The position numbers were made by a program, and so were the translations under genes. Shown here in pieces: positions 16,756-25,797 of a stretch of 43,804 nucleotides of DNA. The number at the start of each line of letters is the position of its first letter. The stretch's first letter is position 1. The stretch is from Bacteroidota bacterium (GTDB taxonomy: Bacteria > Bacteroidota > Bacteroidia > Flavobacteriales_E > Vicingaceae), in the NCBI GenBank assembly GCA_016183805.1, contig JACPDX010000049.1, positions 1 to 43,804 on the forward strand, in the 5' to 3' direction. A model generated the notes under the pieces. That model did no database searches, was not told where the DNA came from, and saw nothing but the letters and a program-made list of their open reading frames with translations.

Positions 16756-19700
16756 TTGAAAAAAACAATCATTATTTCTATAATTTTTTTGTGTTTTCAT
16801 AGCGTTTTAAACGCACAGGATTTTTCTATAAATCAAGAAGGAACCCATACGTCGTGTGCGATAAATTTTTTTGATAGTGATTCTTTAGGCTTATATCAAA
16901 ATAACGAATCTTACACCATTACTTTTTGTTCTGATGGATCGGGACAAAGTAATATTATAAACCTAGGTTTTGATCAGCTGTTTAAAATTGATCCTTCAGA
17001 TACTTTATTTGTTTTCGATGGAAACTCAATAACATCTCCATTAATAGGAGCATATAACAATAATAATGCCCCTACCGGTGTTTCCTCAACTACAACCAAT
17101 ACTTCGGGTTGTTTAACTTTTCATTTTGTTTCTGATGGGGCAAATGTAGATAGTGGTTGGGTGGCCAGTAGTAACTGTGTTAAAATATGCCAACCTATTA
17201 TTCCTGTAATTACTACCACACCTGCTATGGTTTCTTATAGTCTGGATTCTAATTATACCAATATTTGCCCGGGTGATTCTGTATTTTTTTCTGGATCAGC
17301 TAACTATCCAGATAATGGAGTCAATAGTATAAATTACTCACAAAGTGATGCTACTTCCACTTTCGAATGGAATTTTGGAGAAGGAACCGAGATAACAGCA
17401 CAGACAGGAGGTGTTGTTTATGATAATGAAGGAGGTTATGTCATTTTGTTAAAAGTTACTGATGCCAATAATTGTCTGCAACAAATCATTCATAAGGTTA
17501 AAACAGGAATAATACCTGATTTTTCAAGTATTTTTGCTCTGCCCGACACCTCTTGTTTTGGAGACACTGTGCAACTTAATGGGGGGTTTAATTCATCTTC
17601 TGGCAATCTTATAGGAGTTAGTGCTAATAGTGGAGTCTTTAATGTAGGAGGTATTGTCGCCGGACAAACATTTTTACCTGATGATAATGGAACCAATCCT
17701 TATACAACATCTGTTGGAATTTCAGGCTTTTCAGGAGTAACAATTAATTCCGTTAATGATATTCAGGAGATATGTTTAAATATGGAACATTCTTATAATG
17801 GGGATTTAAGTATTGTTTTAGAGTGCCCTAATGGGCAATCAATGGAATTGTTTTATGGGTCAGGTGGTGCTATTATGGGTGAACCAGTTGCAGAAGGCCT
17901 ACCTATAGACAATAATACAGCTAATACTGCACCTGGGATAGGGTATGATTATTGTTTTAATCCAACAGCCACAAATGGAGTACCTTGGAATAATACTATA
18001 TTATTATCTACTTATACCGACGTTCAAGGACATGTTTCTACCAATGTGAATCAAATTCCCGCGGGTGACTATGAAGCTTCGGGTAATTGGACTGATTTGC
18101 TTGGATGCCCTGTTGATGGTAATTGGACAATCATAGTCACAGATAATGTCTCTGCTGATAATGGGTATATTTTCGAGTGGGGAATCACTTTAAACCCCGC
18201 TATTAATCCTAATGCCGAGTTATATAATGTTGCAATAGTGGATGGACAATGGTTGACAACAACAGATTTAATAGCTTCGTATGACACCATGTCGGTTGTT
18301 CTTCCTCAAGGAGAAGGAGATCACCAATATGTATTTCAAGTTACCGATGAATATGGTTGTAGTTTTGACACCACTATCAATGTGAATGTATTACCGGAAA
18401 TAATTGCCATAGCTAGTCCTGATACTAATTTGTGTCAGGGACAACAAGTTACATTTGATGTTGGTGGAGCTACTTCAAATTGTAATTATACAGTAGAGTT
18501 ATTTGATTCTTGGGGAGATGGATGGGATGGAGGAGGATATGTTAACGTGTTTATAAATGGAACTTTATTTTTATCCAATCAAACAGTTGCAGATTGCAAC
18601 GGAAATACAACCTCGGGATGTGACGCATCGTTTACTGTCAATATAACCAGTGGAGATATAATTACTTTTGATTATGTGGGAGGAAATTCTCCTACTGAAA
18701 ATACAATAACAGTTTTTGATGGAGATGGCAATCAAGTATTCTTTGCTGATAGTCCAGTAGATGGGATTTTAGGCCCTATAAATGCTGATTGTGCAGGAGG
18801 ATTAGCTTTCTCTTGGTGGCCGGCAACCGATTTGTCAGACCCAACTATTCCAAATCCAATTTTTAGTGGTTCAACAACTAGTACTTATGCTGTTCAAGTA
18901 TCTTTAAATAACCATCCTGAGTGTTCGGTAACATCAGATTCGATAACGATAATAGTGACAAACAATGTTTTACCAACCATTACCGGAGATTCTGCTATTT
19001 GTTTTGGCAGTTCCTCTACCTATACCATAAACGGGGCGGATTCCATTTTATGGGCAAATGGTTCTAATGATTCCACCATAACTTTTACACCACAAAACGA
19101 TAGTTTATTGGTGGTCACTGCATTAACTGCATGCGGAACTATTTCCTGGAATAAACATGTGGTGGTTTATCCTAAAATTGATTTAACCGCTACGCCTGAT
19201 ACTGTAATATGTGAAGGGCAAGCCGTATCACTCAATTTAAATGGAGTGTTAAATGAATGTACATATTTACTCACGTTGATTGACTCAGCTGGAAACGGAT
19301 GGGGTAATTTTGAAGGGGTAGATGTTAAAATTAATGGAGTTTTATATGAGACAGGAGTTACTGTGCTGGATTGTAACGTAACTACATGCCAATACTCTAT
19401 GGTTATCCCTGTAAATAATGGAGATGTTTTGTCTTTAGAATATACATCCGGAGCTAGTGATGTTGAAAATTCTATCATACTTTTTGATGCTTCGAATGCA
19501 CCAATTTATAATATAACAAATCCAATTGCCGGGGTGTTAGGAACATTTACTGCAAACTGTAGTAATGCTTATAATATTTCATGGTCTCCATCCATTCAAT
19601 TGTCAGACCCAACAGTTATTAATCCTATTTTTAGTGCGGTTTCTAGCCAAACTTATCAATCAACAGTTTATTTGTTAGCAAATCCGAATTGTATTAATAC

Positions 19701-20448
19701 GTCGAATTCAATTAATGTAGAGGTTAGGAGTATCGATATTCCTGTAATTATTGGAGATACCAGTATTTGCAATGGAGAAACAATTACATTGAGTATTAAT
19801 GCAGATTCTGTTCTTTGGTGGGGCGACACAACTAATGTGAATACCTCATTCACATTTACACCGCAAAGTGATAGTTTAGTTACAGTAACAGCATCAACTT
19901 TTTGTATTGAAGATACTGTTGTTACACATTTTGTAGAAGTGAATCCGCTACCGACAATAATAACAATACCTGATACTACTTTAACTATACAACAAACCAT
20001 TACATTAACAACTGTTGGAGGTGTAAGTTATTATTGGACCCCTGATTTGTATCTTAGTTGTAATGACTGTTCTGATCCAATTGCTTCACCAATAGAAAGT
20101 ACATCTTATAATGTAGTAGTTACAGATTCAAATGGTTGCGTATCAAGTAAGTCAATCAACATCGAAGTTTTAATACCGGACTTATTTATTCCAACAGGGT
20201 TCTCTCCAAACAATGATGGTGTTAATGATATCATAGTTGTTCGTAGCTTGAGCATTGCCTCAATGAGTATACAAATTTTTGATAGATGGGGAGGATTGGT
20301 GTTTGAATCGGATAAACAAGAAAGAGGTTGGGATGGAACAGCAAATGGGGAAAAATTAGACGCAGGGGTATATGTGTATAAATTTGAGGCAAGATTAGTA
20401 AGTGGAGAAAAGGTAGAACAGGCAGGAAATATAACCTTATTTAGGTAA
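16756..20448 (+). CDS. Large T9SS-exported surface protein with gliding-motility-type C-terminus
   Basis: 1230 residues. The start is TTG: a stop (16738-16740) lies in frame just upstream and there is no ATG before the signal peptide (1-20). In order: a CUB-like domain (25-142), a PKD-like domain (170-250), a proprotein-convertase P-like domain (about 320-480), then a roughly 255-residue module present twice in tandem (about 553-806 and 810-1066), and the gliding-motility-associated C-terminal domain (TGFSPNNDGVNDII at 1147-1160 to the end). Such C-termini direct export by T9SS with a PorP/SprF-type partner, which is the next gene, 2 nt away. Probably an adhesin or binding protein. Confidence 0.9.
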   Translation: MKKTIIISIIFLCFHSVLNAQDFSINQEGTHTSCAINFFDSDSLGLYQNNESYTITFCSDGSGQSNIINLGFDQLFKIDPSDTLFVFDGNSITSPLIGAYNNNNAPTGVSSTTTNTSGCLTFHFVSDGANVDSGWVASSNCVKICQPIIPVITTTPAMVSYSLDSNYTNICPGDSVFFSGSANYPDNGVNSINYSQSDATSTFEWNFGEGTEITAQTGGVVYDNEGGYVILLKVTDANNCLQQIIHKVKTGIIPDFSSIFALPDTSCFGDTVQLNGGFNSSSGNLIGVSANSGVFNVGGIVAGQTFLPDDNGTNPYTTSVGISGFSGVTINSVNDIQEICLNMEHSYNGDLSIVLECPNGQSMELFYGSGGAIMGEPVAEGLPIDNNTANTAPGIGYDYCFNPTATNGVPWNNTILLSTYTDVQGHVSTNVNQIPAGDYEASGNWTDLLGCPVDGNWTIIVTDNVSADNGYIFEWGITLNPAINPNAELYNVAIVDGQWLTTTDLIASYDTMSVVLPQGEGDHQYVFQVTDEYGCSFDTTINVNVLPEIIAIASPDTNLCQGQQVTFDVGGATSNCNYTVELFDSWGDGWDGGGYVNVFINGTLFLSNQTVADCNGNTTSGCDASFTVNITSGDIITFDYVGGNSPTENTITVFDGDGNQVFFADSPVDGILGPINADCAGGLAFSWWPATDLSDPTIPNPIFSGSTTSTYAVQVSLNNHPECSVTSDSITIIVTNNVLPTITGDSAICFGSSSTYTINGADSILWANGSNDSTITFTPQNDSLLVVTALTACGTISWNKHVVVYPKIDLTATPDTVICEGQAVSLNLNGVLNECTYLLTLIDSAGNGWGNFEGVDVKINGVLYETGVTVLDCNVTTCQYSMVIPVNNGDVLSLEYTSGASDVENSIILFDASNAPIYNITNPIAGVLGTFTANCSNAYNISWSPSIQLSDPTVINPIFSAVSSQTYQSTVYLLANPNCINTSNSINVEVRSIDIPVIIGDTSICNGETITLSINADSVLWWGDTTNVNTSFTFTPQSDSLVTVTASTFCIEDTVVTHFVEVNPLPTIITIPDTTLTIQQTITLTTVGGVSYYWTPDLYLSCNDCSDPIASPIESTSYNVVVTDSNGCVSSKSINIEVLIPDLFIPTGFSPNNDGVNDIIVVRSLSIASMSIQIFDRWGGLVFESDKQERGWDGTANGEKLDAGVYVYKFEARLVSGEKVEQAGNITLFR

Positions 20449-20450
20449 AA

Positions 20451-21527
20451 ATGAAGACGCGTTTATTGTTTGTGATAATTAATTTAATTGGTTTTGGACA
20501 AATTTTATTTGCTCAGGATGTAAGATTTTCACAATTTGATGCCACACCTTTAGCAATTAACCCTGGATTAGCTGGTATGGGAAATGGATATAGTCGTGCA
20601 AATGTTAACTATAGATCTCAATGGAGCAGTATTAAAAATTCGTTTTCAACTGCAGCAGTTTCTGTTGATTTTCCAATTTTTTCAGAAAAAATGAATTGGA
20701 AAAAAGGATATCTTGGAACAGGGCTATCTTTTTATACGGACAAAGCAGGAGATGGCAAATTAGGAACAAATGAAATAAATTTTGTAATAAGTTCTGTTTT
20801 ATTTGTTAGTGAAAAAAGTAAAATATCTCTCGGGATTATGGGTAGCTATATTCAAAAATCAGTAAACCCTGATAATATTAAATGGGACAGCCAATACAAT
20901 GGTTTCGAATATGATGCAGCCTTGCCTAATGGAGAGAATTTTGCTGCAATATCAGCCCACACCTTAGACATGTCTACCGGATTAAGCTATCGTTATTATG
21001 AAGGAAGTAAGAATGTAGATAATGATGACCAAAAATTGGTGGAATTAGGAATAGCATCCTTTCGATTGTTGGAACCTAAATATGAATTTTTATTGGATGG
21101 AGAAAATAAAATTAGCCGAAGATATGTTGCACACGCAAGATACTTATCCTCAATAAGTAATTCAAAAATTGTGTTGGGAGCTACAGCAATTTTCATGAAA
21201 CAAAATGTATCTAAAGAAATTACCTTTGGACCTGAACTCAGATACTCTTTATCTACAAATACAAAATATACTGGTTATCTTAAAGATTCTTATGTGGGTG
21301 TACAGCTACTATACCGATATAAAGACGCAATAATTCCAGTGTTGTTCCTTAAAACAGGGAATTTCAGGTTTAGTGGTTCATATGATTACAATCTTTCGGA
21401 CTTAAATTCGGCTTCAAAAGGTGTTGGAGGATTTGAACTTTCTATCCAATTTAACGATTTTGAAGGACAATTATTTAATCAAGGTTCTAAATCAGTGACA
21501 TTTAAAGGTAGCAAGGGTTCTTTCTAA
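20451..21527 (+). CDS. PorP/SprF-family outer-membrane protein
   Basis: 358 residues with a signal peptide (about 1-21). It has the family start VRFSQFDATPLAINPGLAG followed by amphipathic beta strands expected of an outer-membrane barrel. PorP/SprF proteins pair with individual T9SS cargo bearing gliding-type C-termini and are needed for their export or surface attachment. It starts 2 nt after the stop of the large surface protein gene, so it is its likely dedicated partner. Confidence 0.92.
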   Translation: MKTRLLFVIINLIGFGQILFAQDVRFSQFDATPLAINPGLAGMGNGYSRANVNYRSQWSSIKNSFSTAAVSVDFPIFSEKMNWKKGYLGTGLSFYTDKAGDGKLGTNEINFVISSVLFVSEKSKISLGIMGSYIQKSVNPDNIKWDSQYNGFEYDAALPNGENFAAISAHTLDMSTGLSYRYYEGSKNVDNDDQKLVELGIASFRLLEPKYEFLLDGENKISRRYVAHARYLSSISNSKIVLGATAIFMKQNVSKEITFGPELRYSLSTNTKYTGYLKDSYVGVQLLYRYKDAIIPVLFLKTGNFRFSGSYDYNLSDLNSASKGVGGFELSIQFNDFEGQLFNQGSKSVTFKGSKGSF

Positions 21528-21596
21528 ATCACCCTTTTCAACAGTTTTCTTTTTACAAATAATTTCAATTAATTTATTCTTTCTTATACAATGGCT

Positions 21597-21604
21597 TACA
21601 TTTG
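21597..21604 (+). promoter_or_regulatory. Candidate -7 box (TACATTTG)
   Basis: An exact TAnnTTTG match 18 nt before the ATG of the broken enoyl-CoA hydratase gene. It shows that 21623 is the original start rather than the in-frame TTG at 21602, which lies inside the box. Confidence 0.5.
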
Positions 21605-21622
21605 TATTCAAAAAAAACTTCC

Positions 21623-22283
21623 ATGAATTACAACAATATTTTAATCGAACACAAAGAAAAAATAGCGGTTTTAACGATAAACAGACCTAATCAATTAAAT
21701 GCATTAAACAAGCAAACCATTGCGGAACTAAGTACTGCTTTTAAGACTTTAGAAGCAGATAAGAATGTAAGGGTGATTATTTTAACAGGCTCTGGTGATA
21801 AAGCTTTTGTTGCAGGTGCAGATATTAAAGAGTTTTTTGAATATGATGTTACTCAAGGAAAGGAACTAAGTGCTCACGGACACCAAATTTTATTTGATGT
21901 AGTAGAAAATTTAGCTACACCAGTTATTGCTGCCGTTAATGGTTTTGCTACAACGATTGGCTCAATTGGTTGGAAAAGGAAGAGCTTTGGAAATGATAAT
22001 GACTGCTAAAATGATTACTGCCCCGGAAGCATTATTTTTAGGATTGGTAAACCATGTAACTACTCCTGATGAGTTAATGACTACTGGTTATAAATTAGCT
22101 GAGAAAATAGCAAGTAATTCTTCTACAGCTATAGCAAGTGCTATTCGCTCAATAAATGCAGGATATAAGGATGGTGTAAATGGTTATCAAACAGAAATTG
22201 ATGAATTTGGAAAATGTTTCGGCACAGTCGATTTCAATGAAGGAACAGCGGCATTTATGGAAAAACGTAAACCTAGTTTTTAA
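21623..22283 (+). pseudogene. Enoyl-CoA hydratase/isomerase with out-of-frame internal deletion
   Basis: The first 109 codons (to VIAAVNGFA, about 21949) give a good crotonase N-terminus with AFVAGADIKEF. Coding then continues in the next frame from QRLAQLVGKGRALEMIM, about 110 codons to the stop at 22281. Together these make about 219 residues against the usual 260. The missing 40 residues are the conserved block between GFA and GGTQRL, including the oxyanion-hole glycines and the catalytic Glu. Neither half could work. The original enzyme would hydrate enoyl-CoA in fatty-acid oxidation. The lesion could also be an assembly error. The stop overlaps that of the converging gene. Confidence 0.85.
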
Positions 22284-23617
22284 CGTCTAATAATTAGTTT
22301 TGTAGTTGTTACAGAATTTTTGTCATTTAATCTAACAAAATAAATTCCTTGGGCAAACAAACTACAGTCAATTTTCGATAATTTATCGTTTAAAGACTTT
22401 CTATAAATTTCCTTTCCATAAGAATCAAAAATAGTTATAATACTATTTTTATTAATAGTATTAACATTAATGATACTTGATGTTGGGTTTGGAAAGATAG
22501 ACACCCTATTTTCATATTTATAATCTTCTATTGAGACATACAACTCTTTATTTTTGTAGAGTTCTAAGACACTATCTTGAAAGTAGGCGACGCTATCTGA
22601 AACTGCAAATAATTGTATCAAAGAATAGTTAGACCCACTAATTTCATTGGTCCAAGTTTGGCCCCCATCTATAGTTTTACTCAAAAACCCTTGATTTCCA
22701 CCGACATAACCAAGGCTATCATTATAAAATGAGAAACAGGTTAAGTCAGTTGAGGGAGTTGATAATATACTCCAAGTGTTACCTCCATCTGCTGACTTTA
22801 CTAAACTACCATCACTGAGTAAGATATAGCCGATTAATTCTGAAGTAAAATTATAACTTACAATTGAATTCACTGAGTCAACATAGATTTCATTCCATGT
22901 TTGACCATAATCGATTGTTTTTAACAAAATATTTTTTGGATTCATCGATTTATCGACACAATTAAAAAAAACCAAACTATCGTTTAAGCTTTTTAACACA
23001 CTTGTATTAGCATATCCGCCTTGATGATTATAATTAGTCAAATAATTACAATAATTAGTTGCGTTGCTAATGTCACTTCGTCCAATAATTAATGTATCGT
23101 TATAATATGGCCAAACTTGATTGAAAGAATAGATGTAATTATCAGTTAAACAATTACCTAAAAGTTTGGGAGGAGTGTAATAAGAATAGCATTTATTACC
23201 ACTGTTTATAGTTTGAAAATCATCATTGGTGAATTTATTATTATAAGGGGGGGGAGGAATATCTGGAGATAGTTTCGTTTCTGTCCATGAAATTAATGAA
23301 TCGTTTTTTGCAGAAAACGATATTAATAATCCGTCGAGAGTAAGCTGTCTATTAGAAGAAAAATCATCAAAAGTTTCAAATAAATAATCCACTGAAAATG
23401 CTCCAGAACCAGGGCCGCTATAATAATGTAAAGAAACAAAGATGTGCCCATCGCTTACAGGTGTTAAATAATTTGGAAATGTAAGAGTGTAGTAACTCCC
23501 TCCAGGAGGTGGAATAAAGTTAGAAATATATAGTTTGGTGATTTTGTTCCATTGTCCATAACTCACAGAGAAAATGAGGCATAACACAACTAAAAAAATA
23601 AATTTCTGATTTTTCAT
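22280..23617 (-). CDS. T9SS-exported protein with YCF48/BNR-like propeller repeats
   Basis: 445 residues from the ATG at 23617, which directly precedes the signal peptide (MKNQKFIFLVVLCLIFSVSYGQ region). An ATG 9 nt upstream lies inside the -7 box, so it is not the start. Repeats of the type DYGQTWNEIYV, DGGNTWSIL and DGGQTWTNE are BNR/YCF48-like propeller blades. The last 75 residues are a T9SS sorting domain (SIFPNPTSS, ITIFDSYGKEIYR, TTKLIIRR). Ligand or enzymatic role unknown. Its stop overlaps the stop of the enoyl-CoA hydratase remnant in a shared TTAA. Confidence 0.85.
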   Translation of the reverse strand: MKNQKFIFLVVLCLIFSVSYGQWNKITKLYISNFIPPPGGSYYTLTFPNYLTPVSDGHIFVSLHYYSGPGSGAFSVDYLFETFDDFSSNRQLTLDGLLISFSAKNDSLISWTETKLSPDIPPPPYNNKFTNDDFQTINSGNKCYSYYTPPKLLGNCLTDNYIYSFNQVWPYYNDTLIIGRSDISNATNYCNYLTNYNHQGGYANTSVLKSLNDSLVFFNCVDKSMNPKNILLKTIDYGQTWNEIYVDSVNSIVSYNFTSELIGYILLSDGSLVKSADGGNTWSILSTPSTDLTCFSFYNDSLGYVGGNQGFLSKTIDGGQTWTNEISGSNYSLIQLFAVSDSVAYFQDSVLELYKNKELYVSIEDYKYENRVSIFPNPTSSIINVNTINKNSIITIFDSYGKEIYRKSLNDKLSKIDCSLFAQGIYFVRLNDKNSVTTTKLIIRR

Positions 23618-23623
23618 AATACT

Positions 23624-23631
23624 CAAAAGTA
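23624..23631 (-). promoter_or_regulatory. -7 box of the T9SS cargo gene (TACTTTTG)
   Basis: The minus strand reads TACTTTTG, an exact consensus match, ending 6 nt before the ATG at 23617. It overlaps the alternative upstream ATG (23626) and therefore fixes the start. Confidence 0.5.
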
Positions 23632-23724
23632 CTTATAATTTATAAAGGTAAATAATAGCAATAATTTTTTTGTATGAAATATGTGAAATGGTAATAAAAT
23701 TTGGTTATTTTACCTACTTTAAAG

Positions 23725-25215
23725 ATGAGCAGCCCACTTAAAAAATTAGCCTCACAAACAGCCATTTATGGTATAACCAGTATTGTTGGACGTTTGCTCA
23801 ATTGGTTTTTAGTGCCTGTTTATATTGGAATGGCAAAATTTACGCCCGACCAATACGGTATTATTACCGAAATGTATTCGTATGTGGCATTTTTAGTAGT
23901 GTTTTTAACTTACGGAATGGAAACCGCTTTTTTTCGTTTTTCCACACTTCAAGAACACGATAGCAAAAAAGTATATTCCACCATTATCTATTCGTTGTTT
24001 ACCACTTCATTGTTGTTTATTTTATTTGCTTTTCTGTTCGATCAGTCTATTGCTAATTGGCTAAAATATCCAAACAACAAAGAATTTGTTACTTGGTTTG
24101 CAATAATTGTCGGTTTAGATGCAGTTTCTTCCATTCCAATGGCAAAACTTCGTGCTGACAATAGACCCATGAAATTTGCTTTCATCAACTTTGCTAACAT
24201 TGGAGTAAACATTGGGCTAAATCTGTTCTTTTTAGCGTATTGTTTGCCCATGTATAAATCAGGACACACCAACTGGTTGATAGAAACTTTTTATAATCCG
24301 GAAATTGGTGTTGGTTATGTCTTTATTGCAAACCTCATTGCAAGTGTTGTTAAATTTATTCTATTGTTGCCTGATATGTTGGTGGCTCGATTTTCTATAG
24401 AAATAGAACTACTTAAAAAAATGTTTGTGTATGCTTTGCCGTTATTAATATTCGGGTTAGCCGGTATTGTTAACGAAACCATCGACAGAATAATGTTGAA
24501 ACGAATGTTGTTTGAAACCAAAGGAGAACTGGCAACCATGACTCAAATAGGTATTTATGGAGCTAGTTATAAAGTATCGATAATTATCACCCTTTTTATA
24601 CAAGCGTTCCGTTATGCTGCCGAGCCCTTCTTTTTTGCTCAGGAAAAAGAAAAAGATGCTAAAGAAACCTATGCTAAAATCATGACCTATTTTGTGATTA
24701 TTTGTGCAACTATTTTTTTAGGGGTGATGTTGTACATTGATATCGTAAAATATTTTATTCCAAACGAAGCATATTGGGAAGGACTTCAGGTAGTTCCTAT
24801 TTTGCTTTTAGCCAACATTAGTTTAGGCATTTACTACAACCAATCGATTTGGTATAAATTGGGAGGAAAAACAAAATTTGGAGCCTATATCGGAATCTTT
24901 GGAGCAGCACTTACTATTTTGTTAAATTACTTATGGATACCAATTTTTGGATATGTTGGCTCAGCGTGGGTAACCTTGATTTGCTACACTTCTATGTGTG
25001 TAATTTCATTTGTTTTAGGACATAAATATTATCCAATAAAGTACAATTTCTACAAAATAGGCTTGTATTTAGGGGTGGTTTTGGTGATTTATTTTGCAAC
25101 AACACAGTTTTCAATAACTAGTTTTTACATCAAACACATTATTCATACTGGTTTGATTTTAGGATTTTTAGGTTTTGTTTATTGGAATGAAAGAATAAAA
25201 AAAGTGGTAATTTAG
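23725..25215 (+). CDS. Oligosaccharide flippase / polysaccharide biosynthesis protein
   Basis: 496 residues from the ATG at 23725, preferred over an in-frame TTG at 23701 because the family begins SPLKKLASQTAIYGI. About 14 membrane helices arranged as in Wzx/MATE (MOP superfamily) flippases, which turn lipid-linked saccharides or other lipid precursors over to the outer leaflet of the inner membrane. Charged residues in the first helices (R17-type region SIVGRLLNW) fit. It leads a set of co-directional envelope genes with dut 61 nt downstream. Confidence 0.9.
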   Translation: MSSPLKKLASQTAIYGITSIVGRLLNWFLVPVYIGMAKFTPDQYGIITEMYSYVAFLVVFLTYGMETAFFRFSTLQEHDSKKVYSTIIYSLFTTSLLFILFAFLFDQSIANWLKYPNNKEFVTWFAIIVGLDAVSSIPMAKLRADNRPMKFAFINFANIGVNIGLNLFFLAYCLPMYKSGHTNWLIETFYNPEIGVGYVFIANLIASVVKFILLLPDMLVARFSIEIELLKKMFVYALPLLIFGLAGIVNETIDRIMLKRMLFETKGELATMTQIGIYGASYKVSIIITLFIQAFRYAAEPFFFAQEKEKDAKETYAKIMTYFVIICATIFLGVMLYIDIVKYFIPNEAYWEGLQVVPILLLANISLGIYYNQSIWYKLGGKTKFGAYIGIFGAALTILLNYLWIPIFGYVGSAWVTLICYTSMCVISFVLGHKYYPIKYNFYKIGLYLGVVLVIYFATTQFSITSFYIKHIIHTGLILGFLGFVYWNERIKKVVI

Positions 25216-25276
25216 TCGCTTAGTAAAAAGTTTCTAAAGTAGATAGTTAGACTTTACAAACTTCAAACCTCATCGT

Positions 25277-25711
25277 ATGAAAATAAAAATTATAAACAAG
25301 TCAAAACACGAGCTTCCACAATATGCAACAGAAGCTTCTGCAGGGTTAGATTTAAGAGCAAATATCGACTCACCTTTAACTTTAAACTCATTAGAAAGAG
25401 TGCTTGTAAAAACCGGATTATTTATTGAATTACCTATTGGATATGAAGCTCAAGTAAGACCAAGAAGTGGACTTGCATTTAAAAATGGAGTAACCGTTTT
25501 AAATACACCGGGAACCATAGATGCTGATTATAGAGGAGAAATTGGAGTGATTTTAGTAAACTTGTCAAATACTCCTTTTGTAATTGAAGATGGAGAACGA
25601 GTTGCTCAATTAGTAATAGCGAAACACGAACAAGCCGAATGGGTTTTAGTTGAAGAATTAGCCGAAACAGAACGAGGTGCAGGAGGTTTTGGAAGTACTG
25701 GGAAGAAATAA
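25277..25711 (+). CDS. dut: dUTP diphosphatase
   Basis: 144 residues, with all five motifs of trimeric dUTPases: [35 protein letters not shown] (catalytic Asp), [10 protein letters not shown] and the C-terminal [10 protein letters not shown] that closes over the nucleotide. It hydrolyses dUTP to dUMP and pyrophosphate, preventing uracil incorporation and supplying dTMP synthesis. It lies between the flippase and nucleotidyltransferase genes, a co-directional order found in other Bacteroidota, as far as I recall. Confidence 0.97.
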   Translation: MKIKIINKSKHELPQYATEASAGLDLRANIDSPLTLNSLERVLVKTGLFIELPIGYEAQVRPRSGLAFKNGVTVLNTPGTIDADYRGEIGVILVNLSNTPFVIEDGERVAQLVIAKHEQAEWVLVEELAETERGAGGFGSTGKK

Positions 25712-25712
25712 T

Positions 25713-25797
25713 TAATCAATTTATCAATGAGTTAATGTAACAATGAAAAATAATTAATTGGTACATTTTTAAATTATTGAATTATTACATTAAGTTT
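25713..25797. repeat. AT-rich imperfect inverted repeat between dut and the nucleotidyltransferase gene
   Basis: The stretch holds near-repeated words (CAATTTATCAATG, TTAATGTAACAATG) on the left and a complementary-looking right side (TTAAATTATTGAATTATTACATT region), able to form an imperfect hairpin such as AATGTAACAAT with ATTATTACATT. No gene or terminator is visible. Confidence 0.5.

Noticed and set aside
21927-22283. Separate small gene for the second half of the enoyl-CoA hydratase
   Set aside because: It starts inside the first half, in another frame, with non-homologous residues, and matches the hydratase only from QRLAQL on; it is the tail of a broken gene.
23701-23724. Upstream TTG start for the flippase
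   Set aside because: The ATG at 23725 matches the family N-terminus better; the extra residues have no counterpart.
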